Assembly: GCA_903924985.1 (NCBI GenBank)
Contig: CAIYDT010000205.1
Coordinates: 1 to 40,534 of the forward strand
Origin: an uncultured Acetobacteraceae bacterium
Lineage (GTDB): Bacteria; Pseudomonadota; Alphaproteobacteria; Acetobacterales; Acetobacteraceae
Reading direction: 5' to 3'
DNA: 40,534 nt
The position numbers and the translations under genes were made by a program. Position 1 is the stretch's first letter; each line of letters starts with the position of its first letter. The notes under the pieces were generated by a model that was not told the DNA's origin, did not search any database, and saw nothing but the letters and a program-made list of their open reading frames with translations. This document shows positions 1-8,871 of the stretch, in pieces.

Positions 1-867
1 CCAGAGATGATGAAGGATGTGAAGGGGATCTCGGAAGAGACCACCACCGGCGTGCATCGCCTCCGCGAGATGGTACGCGACGGCAAGCTGCTGAGCCCGG
101 CGATCAACGTCAACGATAGCGTGACCAAGTCCAAGTTCGACAATCTGTATGGCTGCCGCGAGTCGCTGGTGGACGGCATCCGCCGCGGCACCGACGTGAT
201 GATGGCCGGCAAGGTCGCCGTGGTGAACGGCTTCGGTGACGTGGGCAAAGGTTCCGCCGCGTCGCTGCGCAACGCTGGCTGCCGCGTGATGGTGACCGAG
301 GTCGATCCCATCTGCGCCCTGCAGGCGGCGATGGAAGGCTATCAGGTTGTCACGATGGACGACATGGCCCCGCACGGCGACATCTTCGTCACCGCCACCG
401 GCAACGTGGGCGTGATCACCATCGACCACATGCGGGCGATGAAGCACCGAGCCATCGTGTGCAACATCGGGCACTTCGACTCCGAGATCGAGATCGACGC
501 CCTGCGCAACTACACCTGGGACAACGTCAAGCCGCAGGTGGATGAGGTCGTGTTCCCCGACGGCAAGCGCCTGATCGTGCTGTCCGAGGGCCGCCTGGTG
601 AACCTCGGCAACGCCACCGGCCACCCCAGCTTCGTCATGAGCGCCAGCTTCAGCAACCAGGTCCTGGCGCAGATCGAACTGTTCCACGCCCAGGCCGGCA
701 AGTACCAGCTGGATGTTTACACCCTGCCGAAGGCGCTGGACGAGAAGGTGGCGGCGCTGCACCTGGAGAAGGTCGGCGCCAAGCTGACCAAGCTGTCACC
801 CGCCCAGGCGGAATATATCGGCGTCGGCACCAGCGGGCCGTTCAAGCACGATCTGTATCGTTACTAA
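1..867 (+). CDS. ahcY: Adenosylhomocysteinase, 5' truncated
   Basis: Hydrolyses S-adenosylhomocysteine to adenosine and homocysteine in the cytosol, NAD-dependent, as part of the methyl cycle. The reading frame is open from base 1 and ends in TAA; 288 residues are present, so roughly the N-terminal third of this ~430-470 aa enzyme lies outside the window. Visible family marks are [11 protein letters not shown] near the left edge, the NAD-binding glycine motif [13 protein letters not shown], and the typical C-terminus [10 protein letters not shown] with the terminal Lys and Tyr that reach the neighbouring subunit's cofactor. It converges with gshA, with only 6 bases between the stop codons. 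Identification is firm; only the start is missing. Confidence 0.97.
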   Translation, partial: PEMMKDVKGISEETTTGVHRLREMVRDGKLLSPAINVNDSVTKSKFDNLYGCRESLVDGIRRGTDVMMAGKVAVVNGFGDVGKGSAASLRNAGCRVMVTEVDPICALQAAMEGYQVVTMDDMAPHGDIFVTATGNVGVITIDHMRAMKHRAIVCNIGHFDSEIEIDALRNYTWDNVKPQVDEVVFPDGKRLIVLSEGRLVNLGNATGHPSFVMSASFSNQVLAQIELFHAQAGKYQLDVYTLPKALDEKVAALHLEKVGAKLTKLSPAQAEYIGVGTSGPFKHDLYRY

Positions 868-873
868 CTGGGG

Positions 874-2253
874 TCAGATGGCGGCCTCGGTGAAGATCCG
901 GTCGATGTCGCCATTCCACACGTCGTTGTACCGGCCCAGCCAATATTCGGCCTGGGTCGGCGCCCCAGCGGCAATCTCCGCCAGCGGATCGAGATAGATC
1001 GCCTCGGTCTCGCCGGCCTGGTTCAACCGCTGCCGGGCCTTCAGACCATCTTGTGCGATGGCCACGACGTCCTTGGCGAGTTCGCGCAGGGTGCGGCCTT
1101 TCCACAATGCGTCGATCCCATGGACGGGCACCGCCGCCCGCATGGCCAGCGCGTCTTCCCACCCGGCACCGCGCAACAGGGCCTCGGCCGCGGTCAGGGC
1201 AGCGTCGTCGTACAGCAGCCCGACCCACAGCGCCGATTGCGCCAGCATCATGTCAGGGCGGCCGGCGTCAGCGCCGCGCATTTCCAGGAACCGTTTGATG
1301 CGGACATCGGTGAACACCGTCGTGAGGTGGTCGGCGAAGTCCCCGATCGTCGGTTCGGTGCCGGTTTCGTTATGCAGCTTGCCATTCATGAAGTCGCGGA
1401 ACGACCGGCCGGCGACGTCGATGTACCGGCCGTCGCGGTAGACAAAATACATCGGTACCGAATCGACCAGCCACCGGGCATAGCGCTCGAAGCCGAACCC
1501 GTCCTCGAACATCACCTGGGGGATGCCGGACCGCTGGTTGTCGGTATCGGTCCAAACCTGCGCCCGGTTCGATAGCAGACCATTCGGTTTACCCTCCTTG
1601 AAGGGCGAGTTGGCGAACAGAGCGGTGGCAAGGGGCTGCAGCAGCAAGGAGACCCGCAGCTTGCGGACCATGTCCTGCTCCGAGGCGTAATCCAGGTTGA
1701 CCTGAACGGTGCAGGTGCGGGTCATCATGTCCAGGCCGAGCGTGCCGACCAGTGGCATGTAGCGGCGCATGATGGCATAGCGGCCTTTGGGCATCCATGG
1801 CATCGCATCTCGGGTCGCGACGGGATGAAAGCCCAACGGCGCGAAACCGACCCGCAGCGGTTCGGAGACGGCGCGCACCTGCTCGAAGTGCCAGTCGAAC
1901 TCGGCCTTCGCGTCGTGCATGTTCTCCAGCGGCGCGCCCGACAGTTCCAGCTGTCCGGCCGGCTCCAGCGACACCGAGGCGGCGCCTTGCTTCAGGCCGA
2001 TGACGTTGTCGCCGTCCATGATCGGCTCCGCGTCGTAGCGGCGCAGGCCGGCCAGCACGTCGCGGATGGCGCCGGGCTGGCCGTCGGCGGGCAGGTACGG
2101 CGGGGACTTCAGGTCGTCCAGGCGAAAGCCGAACTTCTCGTGCTCCGTCCCAATACGGAAATCGGCCGCCGGCTTGCAGCCCACCGCGAGGTGGTCGGCC
2201 ATCTGTTGGATCGACGTGAGGGGGGTCGCGTCGCTGTCGCCAGGGTTGGACAT
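874..2253 (-). CDS. gshA: Glutamate-cysteine ligase (plant/alphaproteobacterial type)
   Basis: First step of glutathione synthesis: ATP-dependent joining of glutamate and cysteine. The 459 aa length and overall sequence fit the GCS2/plant-type ligases found in Alphaproteobacteria rather than the E. coli type. Recognisable stretches are RIGTEHEKFGF near the N-terminus, GASVSLEPAGQLELSGAP in the glutamate-binding core, and PMYFVYRDGRYIDVAG further on. It starts with ATG 36 bases after the rsmE stop on the same strand, so the two are probably co-transcribed, an arrangement common in this class. No oddities seen. Confidence 0.95.
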   Translation of the reverse strand: MSNPGDSDATPLTSIQQMADHLAVGCKPAADFRIGTEHEKFGFRLDDLKSPPYLPADGQPGAIRDVLAGLRRYDAEPIMDGDNVIGLKQGAASVSLEPAGQLELSGAPLENMHDAKAEFDWHFEQVRAVSEPLRVGFAPLGFHPVATRDAMPWMPKGRYAIMRRYMPLVGTLGLDMMTRTCTVQVNLDYASEQDMVRKLRVSLLLQPLATALFANSPFKEGKPNGLLSNRAQVWTDTDNQRSGIPQVMFEDGFGFERYARWLVDSVPMYFVYRDGRYIDVAGRSFRDFMNGKLHNETGTEPTIGDFADHLTTVFTDVRIKRFLEMRGADAGRPDMMLAQSALWVGLLYDDAALTAAEALLRGAGWEDALAMRAAVPVHGIDALWKGRTLRELAKDVVAIAQDGLKARQRLNQAGETEAIYLDPLAEIAAGAPTQAEYWLGRYNDVWNGDIDRIFTEAAI

Positions 2254-2289
2254 ATTCTTCCCAAACGTCTCGGTTCGAAGATCAGCCTA

Positions 2290-3000
2290 TTAGCGGCACC
2301 CGGGCGATCGCAACAGGGCCAAGCCCACCAGGCAAGCGGTCTCGGCCCGCAGCACGCGCGGTCCGAGGGTTACCGGCGCTACAAACTGGTAACGGCAGAG
2401 CGCGTCAAGCTCCTGCGGGGTGAAGCCCCCCTCCGGCCCGACGAGCAGGGCGCAAGGACCGTCGAAGGCGCGGATCGGCGCCGCGTCCGCCGCCCGTTCG
2501 ATCGCCGTGAACAGTGGCCGTCCATCAGGCCAGGCGGCCAGGAGATCGGCCAATTGCCGAGGCGTTCGCACGTCGGGAACAGTCAGGCGCTCGCACTGCT
2601 CGGCCGCCTCGGTGGCGATGGCAAGCAGGCGCGCCTCGTTGACACGGCCGGCGTTGGTGCGGTCGGTGATGACCGGCTGAATGACCGAGGCGCCCAGTTC
2701 GGTCGCTTTCTCCACCACCAGATCGGTGGTGTCGCGCTTCAGCAGGGCGAACAGCAGCCAAAGATCGTCCTCCGGCGCCTGCGGGCGAAGCTGGGCCTCC
2801 AGATGGAAGGCGATGCGATCGCGCCGTAGCACCGAGATGCGGGTACGCCATTCCCCATCGCGCCCATTGAACACACAAACCTCATCGCCCACGGCGCGGC
2901 GCATCACCGAACCGAGATAATGGGCCTGGCCGGCGGTCCCCGCGATGTCGGCACTGGGGTTCAAAGGCTGGTCGACGAACAGGCGGGGGATCGTTGGCAT
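2290..3000 (-). CDS. rsmE: 16S rRNA m3U1498 methyltransferase RsmE
   Basis: SPOUT-class SAM methyltransferase that methylates N3 of U1498 in 16S rRNA. The 236 aa product opens with IPRLFVDQPL and has HYLGSVMRRAVGDEV (PUA-like N-terminal part), KATELGASVIQPVIT in the middle, and the knotted SAM-binding C-terminus LLVGPEGGFTPQELDA followed by LGPRVLRAETA. It is the promoter-proximal gene of rsmE-gshA and is divergent from ubiA, with 54 bases between the start codons holding both promoters. Confidence 0.96.
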   Translation of the reverse strand: MPTIPRLFVDQPLNPSADIAGTAGQAHYLGSVMRRAVGDEVCVFNGRDGEWRTRISVLRRDRIAFHLEAQLRPQAPEDDLWLLFALLKRDTTDLVVEKATELGASVIQPVITDRTNAGRVNEARLLAIATEAAEQCERLTVPDVRTPRQLADLLAAWPDGRPLFTAIERAADAAPIRAFDGPCALLVGPEGGFTPQELDALCRYQFVAPVTLGPRVLRAETACLVGLALLRSPGCR

Positions 3001-3054
3001 CGCGGCGGGCGGTTTCCGGTTGACCAGGGCGTGGCGTCACGCACAGTAGCAGAG

Positions 3055-3954
3055 ATGACCCCACATACCGATATCGTCGCGACCGGCTGGGTGGCCCGCA
3101 TGCCGCGCGGCTGGCGTCCCTATTTGCTGCTCGCTCGGGTGGATCGGCCGATCGGCACCTGGCTGCTGTTCCTGCCGGGAAGCTGGGGCATCCTGTTGTC
3201 GGCCCCATCCTGGGCCGAGGCCGCGCGGCTGATCCTGCTGTTCGGCGTCGGCAGCCTGGTCATGCGCGCCGCCGGCTGCGTGGTGAACGACCTGTGGGAC
3301 CGCGACATCGACCGGCTGGTCGCCCGCACCGCTGGCCGGCCATTGGCATCGGGAGCTTTGCGGCCAAGCCAGGCGCTGGTGTTCCTGACGGTCCTGCTAC
3401 TGGTTGGGCTGGGCGTCCTGCTGCAACTCAATGGCTTGTCACAGCTGCTGGGGGTGGCCTCGCTGGTGTTGGTGGCCCTTTATCCCCTGGCCAAGCGGAT
3501 CACCTGGTGGCCACAGCTGATGATGGGTTTCACCTTCGGCTTCGGTGCACCGCTGGGCTACGCCGCCGGCGCGGGCCACCTCGGCGTGGCTTGGGGGCTG
3601 ATCTACGCGGCGGCCATTCTTTGGGACCTGGGCTTCGACACCATCTACGCCCACCAGGACCGCGAGGACGACGCCCTCATCGGCGTGAAATCCACCGCTC
3701 GGCTGTTTGGGGAGCGGACCCGGCCCTTTCTGGCCGCTTGCTACGCCGGCAGCGTTGTCATGTTGGCCGCTGCGGGGTGCGCCGCCGGCCTGCAAGCGTG
3801 GTTCTACCCGGCGCTGCTGCTGCCAGTCGCCCTGCTGGCAAGGCAGGTAGTGCGGCTGGATATCGACGATCCCGCCTTGTGCCTGACATTGTTCCGAGCG
3901 AACCGGGAGGTTGGGCTGGCAGTGGCGCTGGCAGTGATCGTGGGCCGGCTATGA
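3055..3954 (+). CDS. ubiA: 4-hydroxybenzoate polyprenyltransferase UbiA
   Basis: Membrane prenyltransferase that attaches the polyprenyl tail to 4-hydroxybenzoate in ubiquinone synthesis. The 299 aa product has the two aspartate-rich motifs of the family: NDLWDRDID at about residues 78-86 and DTIYAHQDREDD at about 196-207, set among roughly eight hydrophobic helices. The frame is open further upstream to 2920, but that would run into rsmE; ATG 3055 just before a typical N-terminus (RPYLLLARVDRPIGTWLLFLPG) is the sensible start. Its TGA overlaps the ATG of the next gene (ATGA), so the two are translationally coupled. Confidence 0.96.
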   Translation: MTPHTDIVATGWVARMPRGWRPYLLLARVDRPIGTWLLFLPGSWGILLSAPSWAEAARLILLFGVGSLVMRAAGCVVNDLWDRDIDRLVARTAGRPLASGALRPSQALVFLTVLLLVGLGVLLQLNGLSQLLGVASLVLVALYPLAKRITWWPQLMMGFTFGFGAPLGYAAGAGHLGVAWGLIYAAAILWDLGFDTIYAHQDREDDALIGVKSTARLFGERTRPFLAACYAGSVVMLAAAGCAAGLQAWFYPALLLPVALLARQVVRLDIDDPALCLTLFRANREVGLAVALAVIVGRL

Positions 3955-4595
3955 CAGCCGACGCCGCGGCATTCATCCGGGCCAATACCGTCCTGACCGC
4001 CAGCCCGATGGTGCCCGAAATCCCGCTTTGGCTGGCCACCGAGATCACCCCGATCTGGCAGGCCACCGAAGACTGGATGGCCGAGAACAATGTTGCCCCA
4101 CCCTTTTGGGCCTTCGCCTGGCCAGGGAGTGTCGCGATGGCACGGCATATCCTGGACAACCCAGGGCTGGTCGCCGGCCGCCGCGTGCTGGATTTCGCCG
4201 CCGGCTGCGGCCTGGCTGCCATTGCCTGCGCGAAGGCCGGGGCGTTAACGGTCGAGGCGGCGGAAATCGACCCCCTCGCCATCGCCGCCACCAACCTGAA
4301 TGCGGCGGCGAACGGGGTGGTTATCCTGGCCCCGCCCGGCGACATCGTCGGCGCCGCCTGCCGTTGGGACCTGATCCTGTGCGGCGACGTCTGTTACGAG
4401 GCGCCGATGACCGGCCACATCATGCCCTGGCTGCACCGCATGGCGGAAACCGCCGAGGTGTGGATCGCCGATCCGGGCCGCAACTATCTGCCCTCGGACG
4501 GGTTGCGGCCATTCGGGCAGTACACCGTTCCGACCTCGTTGGAGCTGGAGGATCGCCCGGAGCGGATGGTCGCTCTGTACAGATTGACTAATTAA
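3951..4595 (+). CDS. Class I SAM methyltransferase, ETF-beta lysine methyltransferase-like
   Basis: Likely protein lysine methyltransferase of the METTL20/EtfBKMT group, often auto-annotated as PrmA-like; bacterial homologues methylate lysines of the electron-transfer flavoprotein beta subunit. Seen in the 214 aa sequence: PPFWAFAWPGSVAMARHI at about residues 50-67, matching the W-PGG-LARY segment of that group, then SAM motif I VLDFAAGCGLAAIA (79-92), an acidic strand end AAEID, and LILCGDVCYE as the post-I region. It starts inside the ubiA stop (ATGA). That coupling fits a respiratory-chain theme, since ETF delivers electrons to ubiquinone. The substrate is inferred, not shown. Confidence 0.8.
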   Translation: MTADAAAFIRANTVLTASPMVPEIPLWLATEITPIWQATEDWMAENNVAPPFWAFAWPGSVAMARHILDNPGLVAGRRVLDFAAGCGLAAIACAKAGALTVEAAEIDPLAIAATNLNAAANGVVILAPPGDIVGAACRWDLILCGDVCYEAPMTGHIMPWLHRMAETAEVWIADPGRNYLPSDGLRPFGQYTVPTSLELEDRPERMVALYRLTN

Positions 4596-4598
4596 CGG

Positions 4599-5966
4599 CT
4601 ACTGAATCGGCCTGCTCGAAGTACCTGTCTGGGCAAGAGGCAGCCAAACGCTGACCGTGGTCCCCACCCCAACCTCGCTCTCGATCGACAGCTGCCCACG
4701 ATGCCGGTTCACGATGTGCTTCACGATCGCAAGCCCCAGACCCGTCCCTCCGACCGCACGAGAACGCCCTTTGTCCACCCGGTAGAAGCGTTCGGTGAGC
4801 CGGGGAATGTGATCGCGCGGAATGCCGGCCCCTTGATCTGTCACCGCGATAACCAAGCCCGCGCGCGTCGGCCAGCGCCCACCCGGCGGCGCTCGGTCCA
4901 CCGCCAACCCAATCGTGCCGCCGTCCCGACCGTATTTCATCGCATTGTCCAGCAGGTTCTGCATAACCTGGGCGATCTGATCGGCATCGCCGGCAACCAA
5001 TGGCAGTTCCTCGGCGAAGCGCAGGTCGATGTGCGTATTCCGCTGCGCCAGCCGCGGTTCGAAGCCCGCCACCAGCCGGCCGATCAGCTCCCTCAAATCG
5101 ACCATCTCCGACGGCGGCTGGTGCTCCGTCAGCTCGATCCGCGACAGGCTCAGCAGATCGTCGATCAGACGATTCATCCGCGCCCCCTGCTCGGCCATGA
5201 TCCCAAGGAACCGCGTCTGCGCGGGGGGATCGTCGGCGGCAGGGCCTCGCAGCGTCTCGATGAACCCAATCAGCGAAGTCAGCGGCGTGCGCAGCTCATG
5301 GCTGACGTTGGCGACGAAGTCGGCACGCATTCGCTCCACCATCCGTTCCCGCGTGCGGTCCGACAGCACGACGACGGCGCGGCCGCCGTCCGCCAGCGGC
5401 GGGTCCATCGGCACGACCACGGCATGCACGTCGCGCTCCACCGGCACCGGCAACGTGAGTTCCGCCGTTTGCACGGACCCCGATGCAAAGGTGCGGTCGA
5501 TCGCGCTTCGCAGGTCTGGGTGACGTAGCACCGCCGCCATATCGTCCCCATAAGCCGCACGCGCCGCCTCATTGGCGCGCCGCACCGCGCCATCCCCCGC
5601 CAGGACAATCAGCGGATCGGGCAGCCTCTCCAGGATGAGCGTATCCGCCCGGCGCAACTGCTCCATCAGAGCCGCGCGGGGCGCGACCCGGCGAGCAAGG
5701 GAATCGATCTCTCGCCCCAGCCCTTCCAGGATGATCGGGCCCATCCCACTCGCCGGCGCGGCCTGGGATTCGTCGCCAGCCAGCCGGCGGACGATCTCCG
5801 ACAGGACTAGCTGATCGCGCCGTACGATCGAGGCAACAGCCAGCGCAACCGCAACCACGACGGCACCGATCCCGGCAGCGGCCCATGGCTGAACCCAACC
5901 CAAGACCGCCGTGCTGAAGAGTACGACCGCTGGAAGCCCCGCGATACTGGCGGCCAGGAAGAGCAT
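4599..5966 (-). CDS. phoR: PhoR-like sensor histidine kinase
   Basis: Membrane-bound sensor kinase, 455 aa. Two hydrophobic segments (about 3-24 and 27-48) with almost no periplasmic loop suggest it does not bind an external ligand itself, as in PhoR. A PAS-like segment (about 105-205) follows, then the HisKA box with phospho-accepting His223 (NVSHELRTPLTS), the N box NLLDNAMKYG (Asn341), the DQGAGIP G1 box and GGTGLGLAIVKHIV G2 box. This is PhoR domain order. No phoB, pst or phoU gene is in the window, so the PhoR name is by similarity only. It follows the helicase gene with an 8-base gap and is probably co-transcribed with it. Confidence 0.8.
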   Translation of the reverse strand: MLFLAASIAGLPAVVLFSTAVLGWVQPWAAAGIGAVVVAVALAVASIVRRDQLVLSEIVRRLAGDESQAAPASGMGPIILEGLGREIDSLARRVAPRAALMEQLRRADTLILERLPDPLIVLAGDGAVRRANEAARAAYGDDMAAVLRHPDLRSAIDRTFASGSVQTAELTLPVPVERDVHAVVVPMDPPLADGGRAVVVLSDRTRERMVERMRADFVANVSHELRTPLTSLIGFIETLRGPAADDPPAQTRFLGIMAEQGARMNRLIDDLLSLSRIELTEHQPPSEMVDLRELIGRLVAGFEPRLAQRNTHIDLRFAEELPLVAGDADQIAQVMQNLLDNAMKYGRDGGTIGLAVDRAPPGGRWPTRAGLVIAVTDQGAGIPRDHIPRLTERFYRVDKGRSRAVGGTGLGLAIVKHIVNRHRGQLSIESEVGVGTTVSVWLPLAQTGTSSRPIQ

Positions 5967-5974
5967 CGGTAACC

Positions 5975-8806
5975 TCAGGTGGCGTCGAAAGGCGGCGCCT
6001 CGGCCAGAAACTCCGCAGTCCGAGCAACGGCCTGGGCAAGGCCGAGGCGTTGCACGGTCACGCCGGCCGGGAAGGCCGACAGAATGCGGCTGGGAGTTTG
6101 GCGGTCGAGCAACACGAAAACACCCCGGTCGGAGGAACGGCGGATTAACCGCCCGAATGCCTGACGAAGACGCAGCCGCGCGATGCGGTCATCGTAGCCC
6201 TTTGGATCGCCACCAGACAGATGAATCCGCCGTTCGCGATGCAGAATGTCGGGCCGCGGCCAGGGGACTTTCTCGAATACCACCAGCCGGAGCGCGCGGC
6301 CAGGTACGTCGACCCCGTCGCGCATGGCGTCGGTGCCGAGAAGACAGCTTTCCTCCTCGGTGCGGAAGATATCGACCAGCGTGGCATTGCCCATCGCATC
6401 GACGTGCTGCGCGAACAGCGGAATCCCGGCCGCTTCCAGTTCAGGCGCGATCCGCTCGTGCACGGCCCGAAGCCGCCGGATCGCGGTGAACAGGCCAAGG
6501 CCGCCCCCTCCGGCGGCCAGGAACAGGGCGCGGTAAGCCGCCGCCAACTGATCGATGTTGCCGCCGGTCACATCGCTGACCACGAAGGCTCGGGTTTGTG
6601 CCGCGTAGTCGAACGGAGAGGAAACCGCGGTACGAATGGCCGGCGAGGGCAAATGCTGTGCCCCAACCCGCGCCTCGGCGGCGGCCCAGGCGGTCTCCAG
6701 ATCGGCGTCCCCGGAATCGCGCAACGTCGCGGATGTGACCACCAGCCCCTGCGCGGGCGCCGCCAGGGTCACCGCGAAAGGAACCGTCGGATCGAGCCAA
6801 TGGCGGTGCAGCCCCACATCCACATCGCGGTTCCCGTCGCGGCGGTCGATCCGCAGGAACAGGATGTGATCCGGGCGCTGCCCCGGTTCGGACGGGGTTT
6901 CCGTCAGCGCCCCCAGCATGCCTTGCCACGCCGCCAAAGGATTGAGCGCCCGCCGGGTCAAAGATCGGCACACGGCCTCGATCCGGACCCGCGTGGCGGC
7001 ATCCAGATCTTCCGCTTCATCGTCCAGGCGGGCGGTCAGGCGGGTGCAAAGGGTGGCGGCGGGTTCCGCGATGCGGCCAAGCGCCCGCGCCAGCGTGTTC
7101 GCCGTTGTCGCAAGGCTGTCGCCAACGGGAAAAACATCGCATTCCAGCGCACCCCAGGCCGCCGGCCGGCCTGGTGCTTCGTCCGCGTTGCCAACCCGAG
7201 CAAGCACCTGGCGATGCACCAGCTTCAGGAACGCCTCGGTTGGGTTCGCGCGAGCCTGCTCGATGCCCGTGAGTTCCGGTCCTTCCTCGGTCAGCCGCTG
7301 CGGCCAACCGCCGGCCGGCAGCGCGCGCGCGGCTTGCAGCAGCGCATCCAGCGGCGTTTCCAGATTGGGCCGGCCGGCCACCAGTTCCTCGATCCGCCGG
7401 CGAAGGCCGCGGGCGCGGGAGCGACCGCCCTCCGCGCCGAGCAGCCAACGCCGCAGTTCGGCTGTTTCCAGGCCTGAAAGAACGGCGGAAAACGCGGAAT
7501 CGGCTGCGTCGAACAGATGATGGCCTTCGTCGAACACGTAACGGGTCGGCACCGCGTTATCGTCGAGGCCGCCCCAGGCCGCCTGGGTCATCACCAGCGC
7601 GTGGTTCGCGACCACCAAATCGGCGGTCTTGGCGCGCCGGATGGTATGCTCGACGAAGCACCGGCGCCAATGCGGGCATGCGGAGTGGATGCACTCCCCC
7701 CGCCGGTCGGCGAGGGCCGCGATCACGACCTGGCCGTGCAGCTCACCTAACCAACCCGGGAGATCGCCGCCCTGAATGTCGCCGTCGGCGCTGGATACGG
7801 CCCAGCGAGCGATCAGCCCCAGAAGAATGGCCTGAGAGAATGCCATGCCGCCTGTCGCGCCCATGACCGCGTCTTCGAGATTCAACAAGCAGAGGTAGTT
7901 TTCCCGTCCCTTGCGCACGACAACCCGCTTGCGGCGTTCGGTGATGTCGGGGATCAACCTGGTGACCTCCCCGTCGATCTGCCGCTGGAGATGGCGGGTG
8001 AATGTGCTGATCCAGACCGGACCGTGGTTCTTTTCCGCCCAGACACTGGCCGGCGCCAGGTAACCCAACGTTTTGCCGGTGCCGGTTCCGGCCTCGGCCA
8101 GAACGACGTGCGGGTCCCCGCGGACCTCGCGCGGTGCGAAGGCGGCAGTGACCGCCCCGGCGTAGTCGCCTTGTCCAGGACGCTGTTCAGCGCCGGGACC
8201 CAGCAACGTCGCCAGTCTGCCGCGTGCTTCAGCCTCGGTGACCGGATAGGATGACGGTGGCGGAAGGGGTGCGGCATCCTCCCACTCCGGCAGACGCTTC
8301 CAGATTTTCAGCGGTTCCGTCGACGGGACGGCGGCTTCCCGCCCGAGGGCCGCGTTGACGTAGGGTGCCCAGCCCCAGCCGGCCTTGCCCATGTAGGCAG
8401 CCAGCCCGGCCGCATCGCGGTTCAACAGGGTATCGCGCGCCTGACGTAAATGGTTGAGCATCGCCGCCGCGAGGTCCGCCAGCAGGACTGCCTCCGCATC
8501 CAGGCCGGTGTCCCTATATGGATGCTCCAACGCGAGCGCGAGACCGCGCGCCGTCGGGGCAGCGGCGCGAGCCGGATGGACGAATGCGAACAATTCGAGA
8601 AGGTCGAACGCGGGGCCCGGCCGCAGATTCATACGCCGGAAGGTCGCGGGCGCATGCACCAACAGGGGCGGAGGCATGCCTTTAAGAAGCAAAGATGCCT
8701 CAGCCGTGGGGATGAGCAGCAGTTCGCCGTCCGGGGTGAGAATGGCGGTACGGCCATGCCCAACCGCGATGGATGGCCCAGGAGGCAACGGGATGGATCG
8801 GTTCAC
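5975..8806 (-). CDS. DinG/XPD-family ATP-dependent DNA helicase
   Basis: Superfamily 2 helicase of 943 aa with an iron-sulfur domain, likely acting in DNA repair or replication-conflict removal. Walker A is AEAGTGTGKT (237-246); four cysteines at 306, 372, 377 and 383 (spacing as in C-x5-C-x5-C after a first distant Cys) fit the 4Fe-4S cluster of the DinG/XPD group; the Walker B box is DEGHH (426-430); the C-terminal arginine-rich motif VI is RLRQAFGRLIRRSSDRG. The first ~200 residues before the helicase core are not a known motor part; a stretch around residues 45-95 resembles a degenerate DnaQ-type exonuclease fold without its acidic residues (weak inference). Confidence 0.9.
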   Translation of the reverse strand: MNRSIPLPPGPSIAVGHGRTAILTPDGELLLIPTAEASLLLKGMPPPLLVHAPATFRRMNLRPGPAFDLLELFAFVHPARAAAPTARGLALALEHPYRDTGLDAEAVLLADLAAAMLNHLRQARDTLLNRDAAGLAAYMGKAGWGWAPYVNAALGREAAVPSTEPLKIWKRLPEWEDAAPLPPPSSYPVTEAEARGRLATLLGPGAEQRPGQGDYAGAVTAAFAPREVRGDPHVVLAEAGTGTGKTLGYLAPASVWAEKNHGPVWISTFTRHLQRQIDGEVTRLIPDITERRKRVVVRKGRENYLCLLNLEDAVMGATGGMAFSQAILLGLIARWAVSSADGDIQGGDLPGWLGELHGQVVIAALADRRGECIHSACPHWRRCFVEHTIRRAKTADLVVANHALVMTQAAWGGLDDNAVPTRYVFDEGHHLFDAADSAFSAVLSGLETAELRRWLLGAEGGRSRARGLRRRIEELVAGRPNLETPLDALLQAARALPAGGWPQRLTEEGPELTGIEQARANPTEAFLKLVHRQVLARVGNADEAPGRPAAWGALECDVFPVGDSLATTANTLARALGRIAEPAATLCTRLTARLDDEAEDLDAATRVRIEAVCRSLTRRALNPLAAWQGMLGALTETPSEPGQRPDHILFLRIDRRDGNRDVDVGLHRHWLDPTVPFAVTLAAPAQGLVVTSATLRDSGDADLETAWAAAEARVGAQHLPSPAIRTAVSSPFDYAAQTRAFVVSDVTGGNIDQLAAAYRALFLAAGGGGLGLFTAIRRLRAVHERIAPELEAAGIPLFAQHVDAMGNATLVDIFRTEEESCLLGTDAMRDGVDVPGRALRLVVFEKVPWPRPDILHRERRIHLSGGDPKGYDDRIARLRLRQAFGRLIRRSSDRGVFVLLDRQTPSRILSAFPAGVTVQRLGLAQAVARTAEFLAEAPPFDAT

Positions 8807-8825
8807 GGCTGACCCTTAGCCATAA

Positions 8826-8867
8826 ACGCCGCCCCGCGCCACCGCGATCGGGGCATGGCGGCGGCGT
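8826..8867 (-). terminator. Possible hairpin terminator after the dioxygenase gene
   Basis: Eight-base arms ACGCCGCC (8826-8833) and GGCGGCGT (8860-8867) sit just downstream of the dioxygenase stop on the minus strand, inside the 65-base gap before the helicase start. The loop is long and there is no T tract, so it may be only GC-rich background. Confidence 0.3.
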
Positions 8868-8871
8868 GGCG

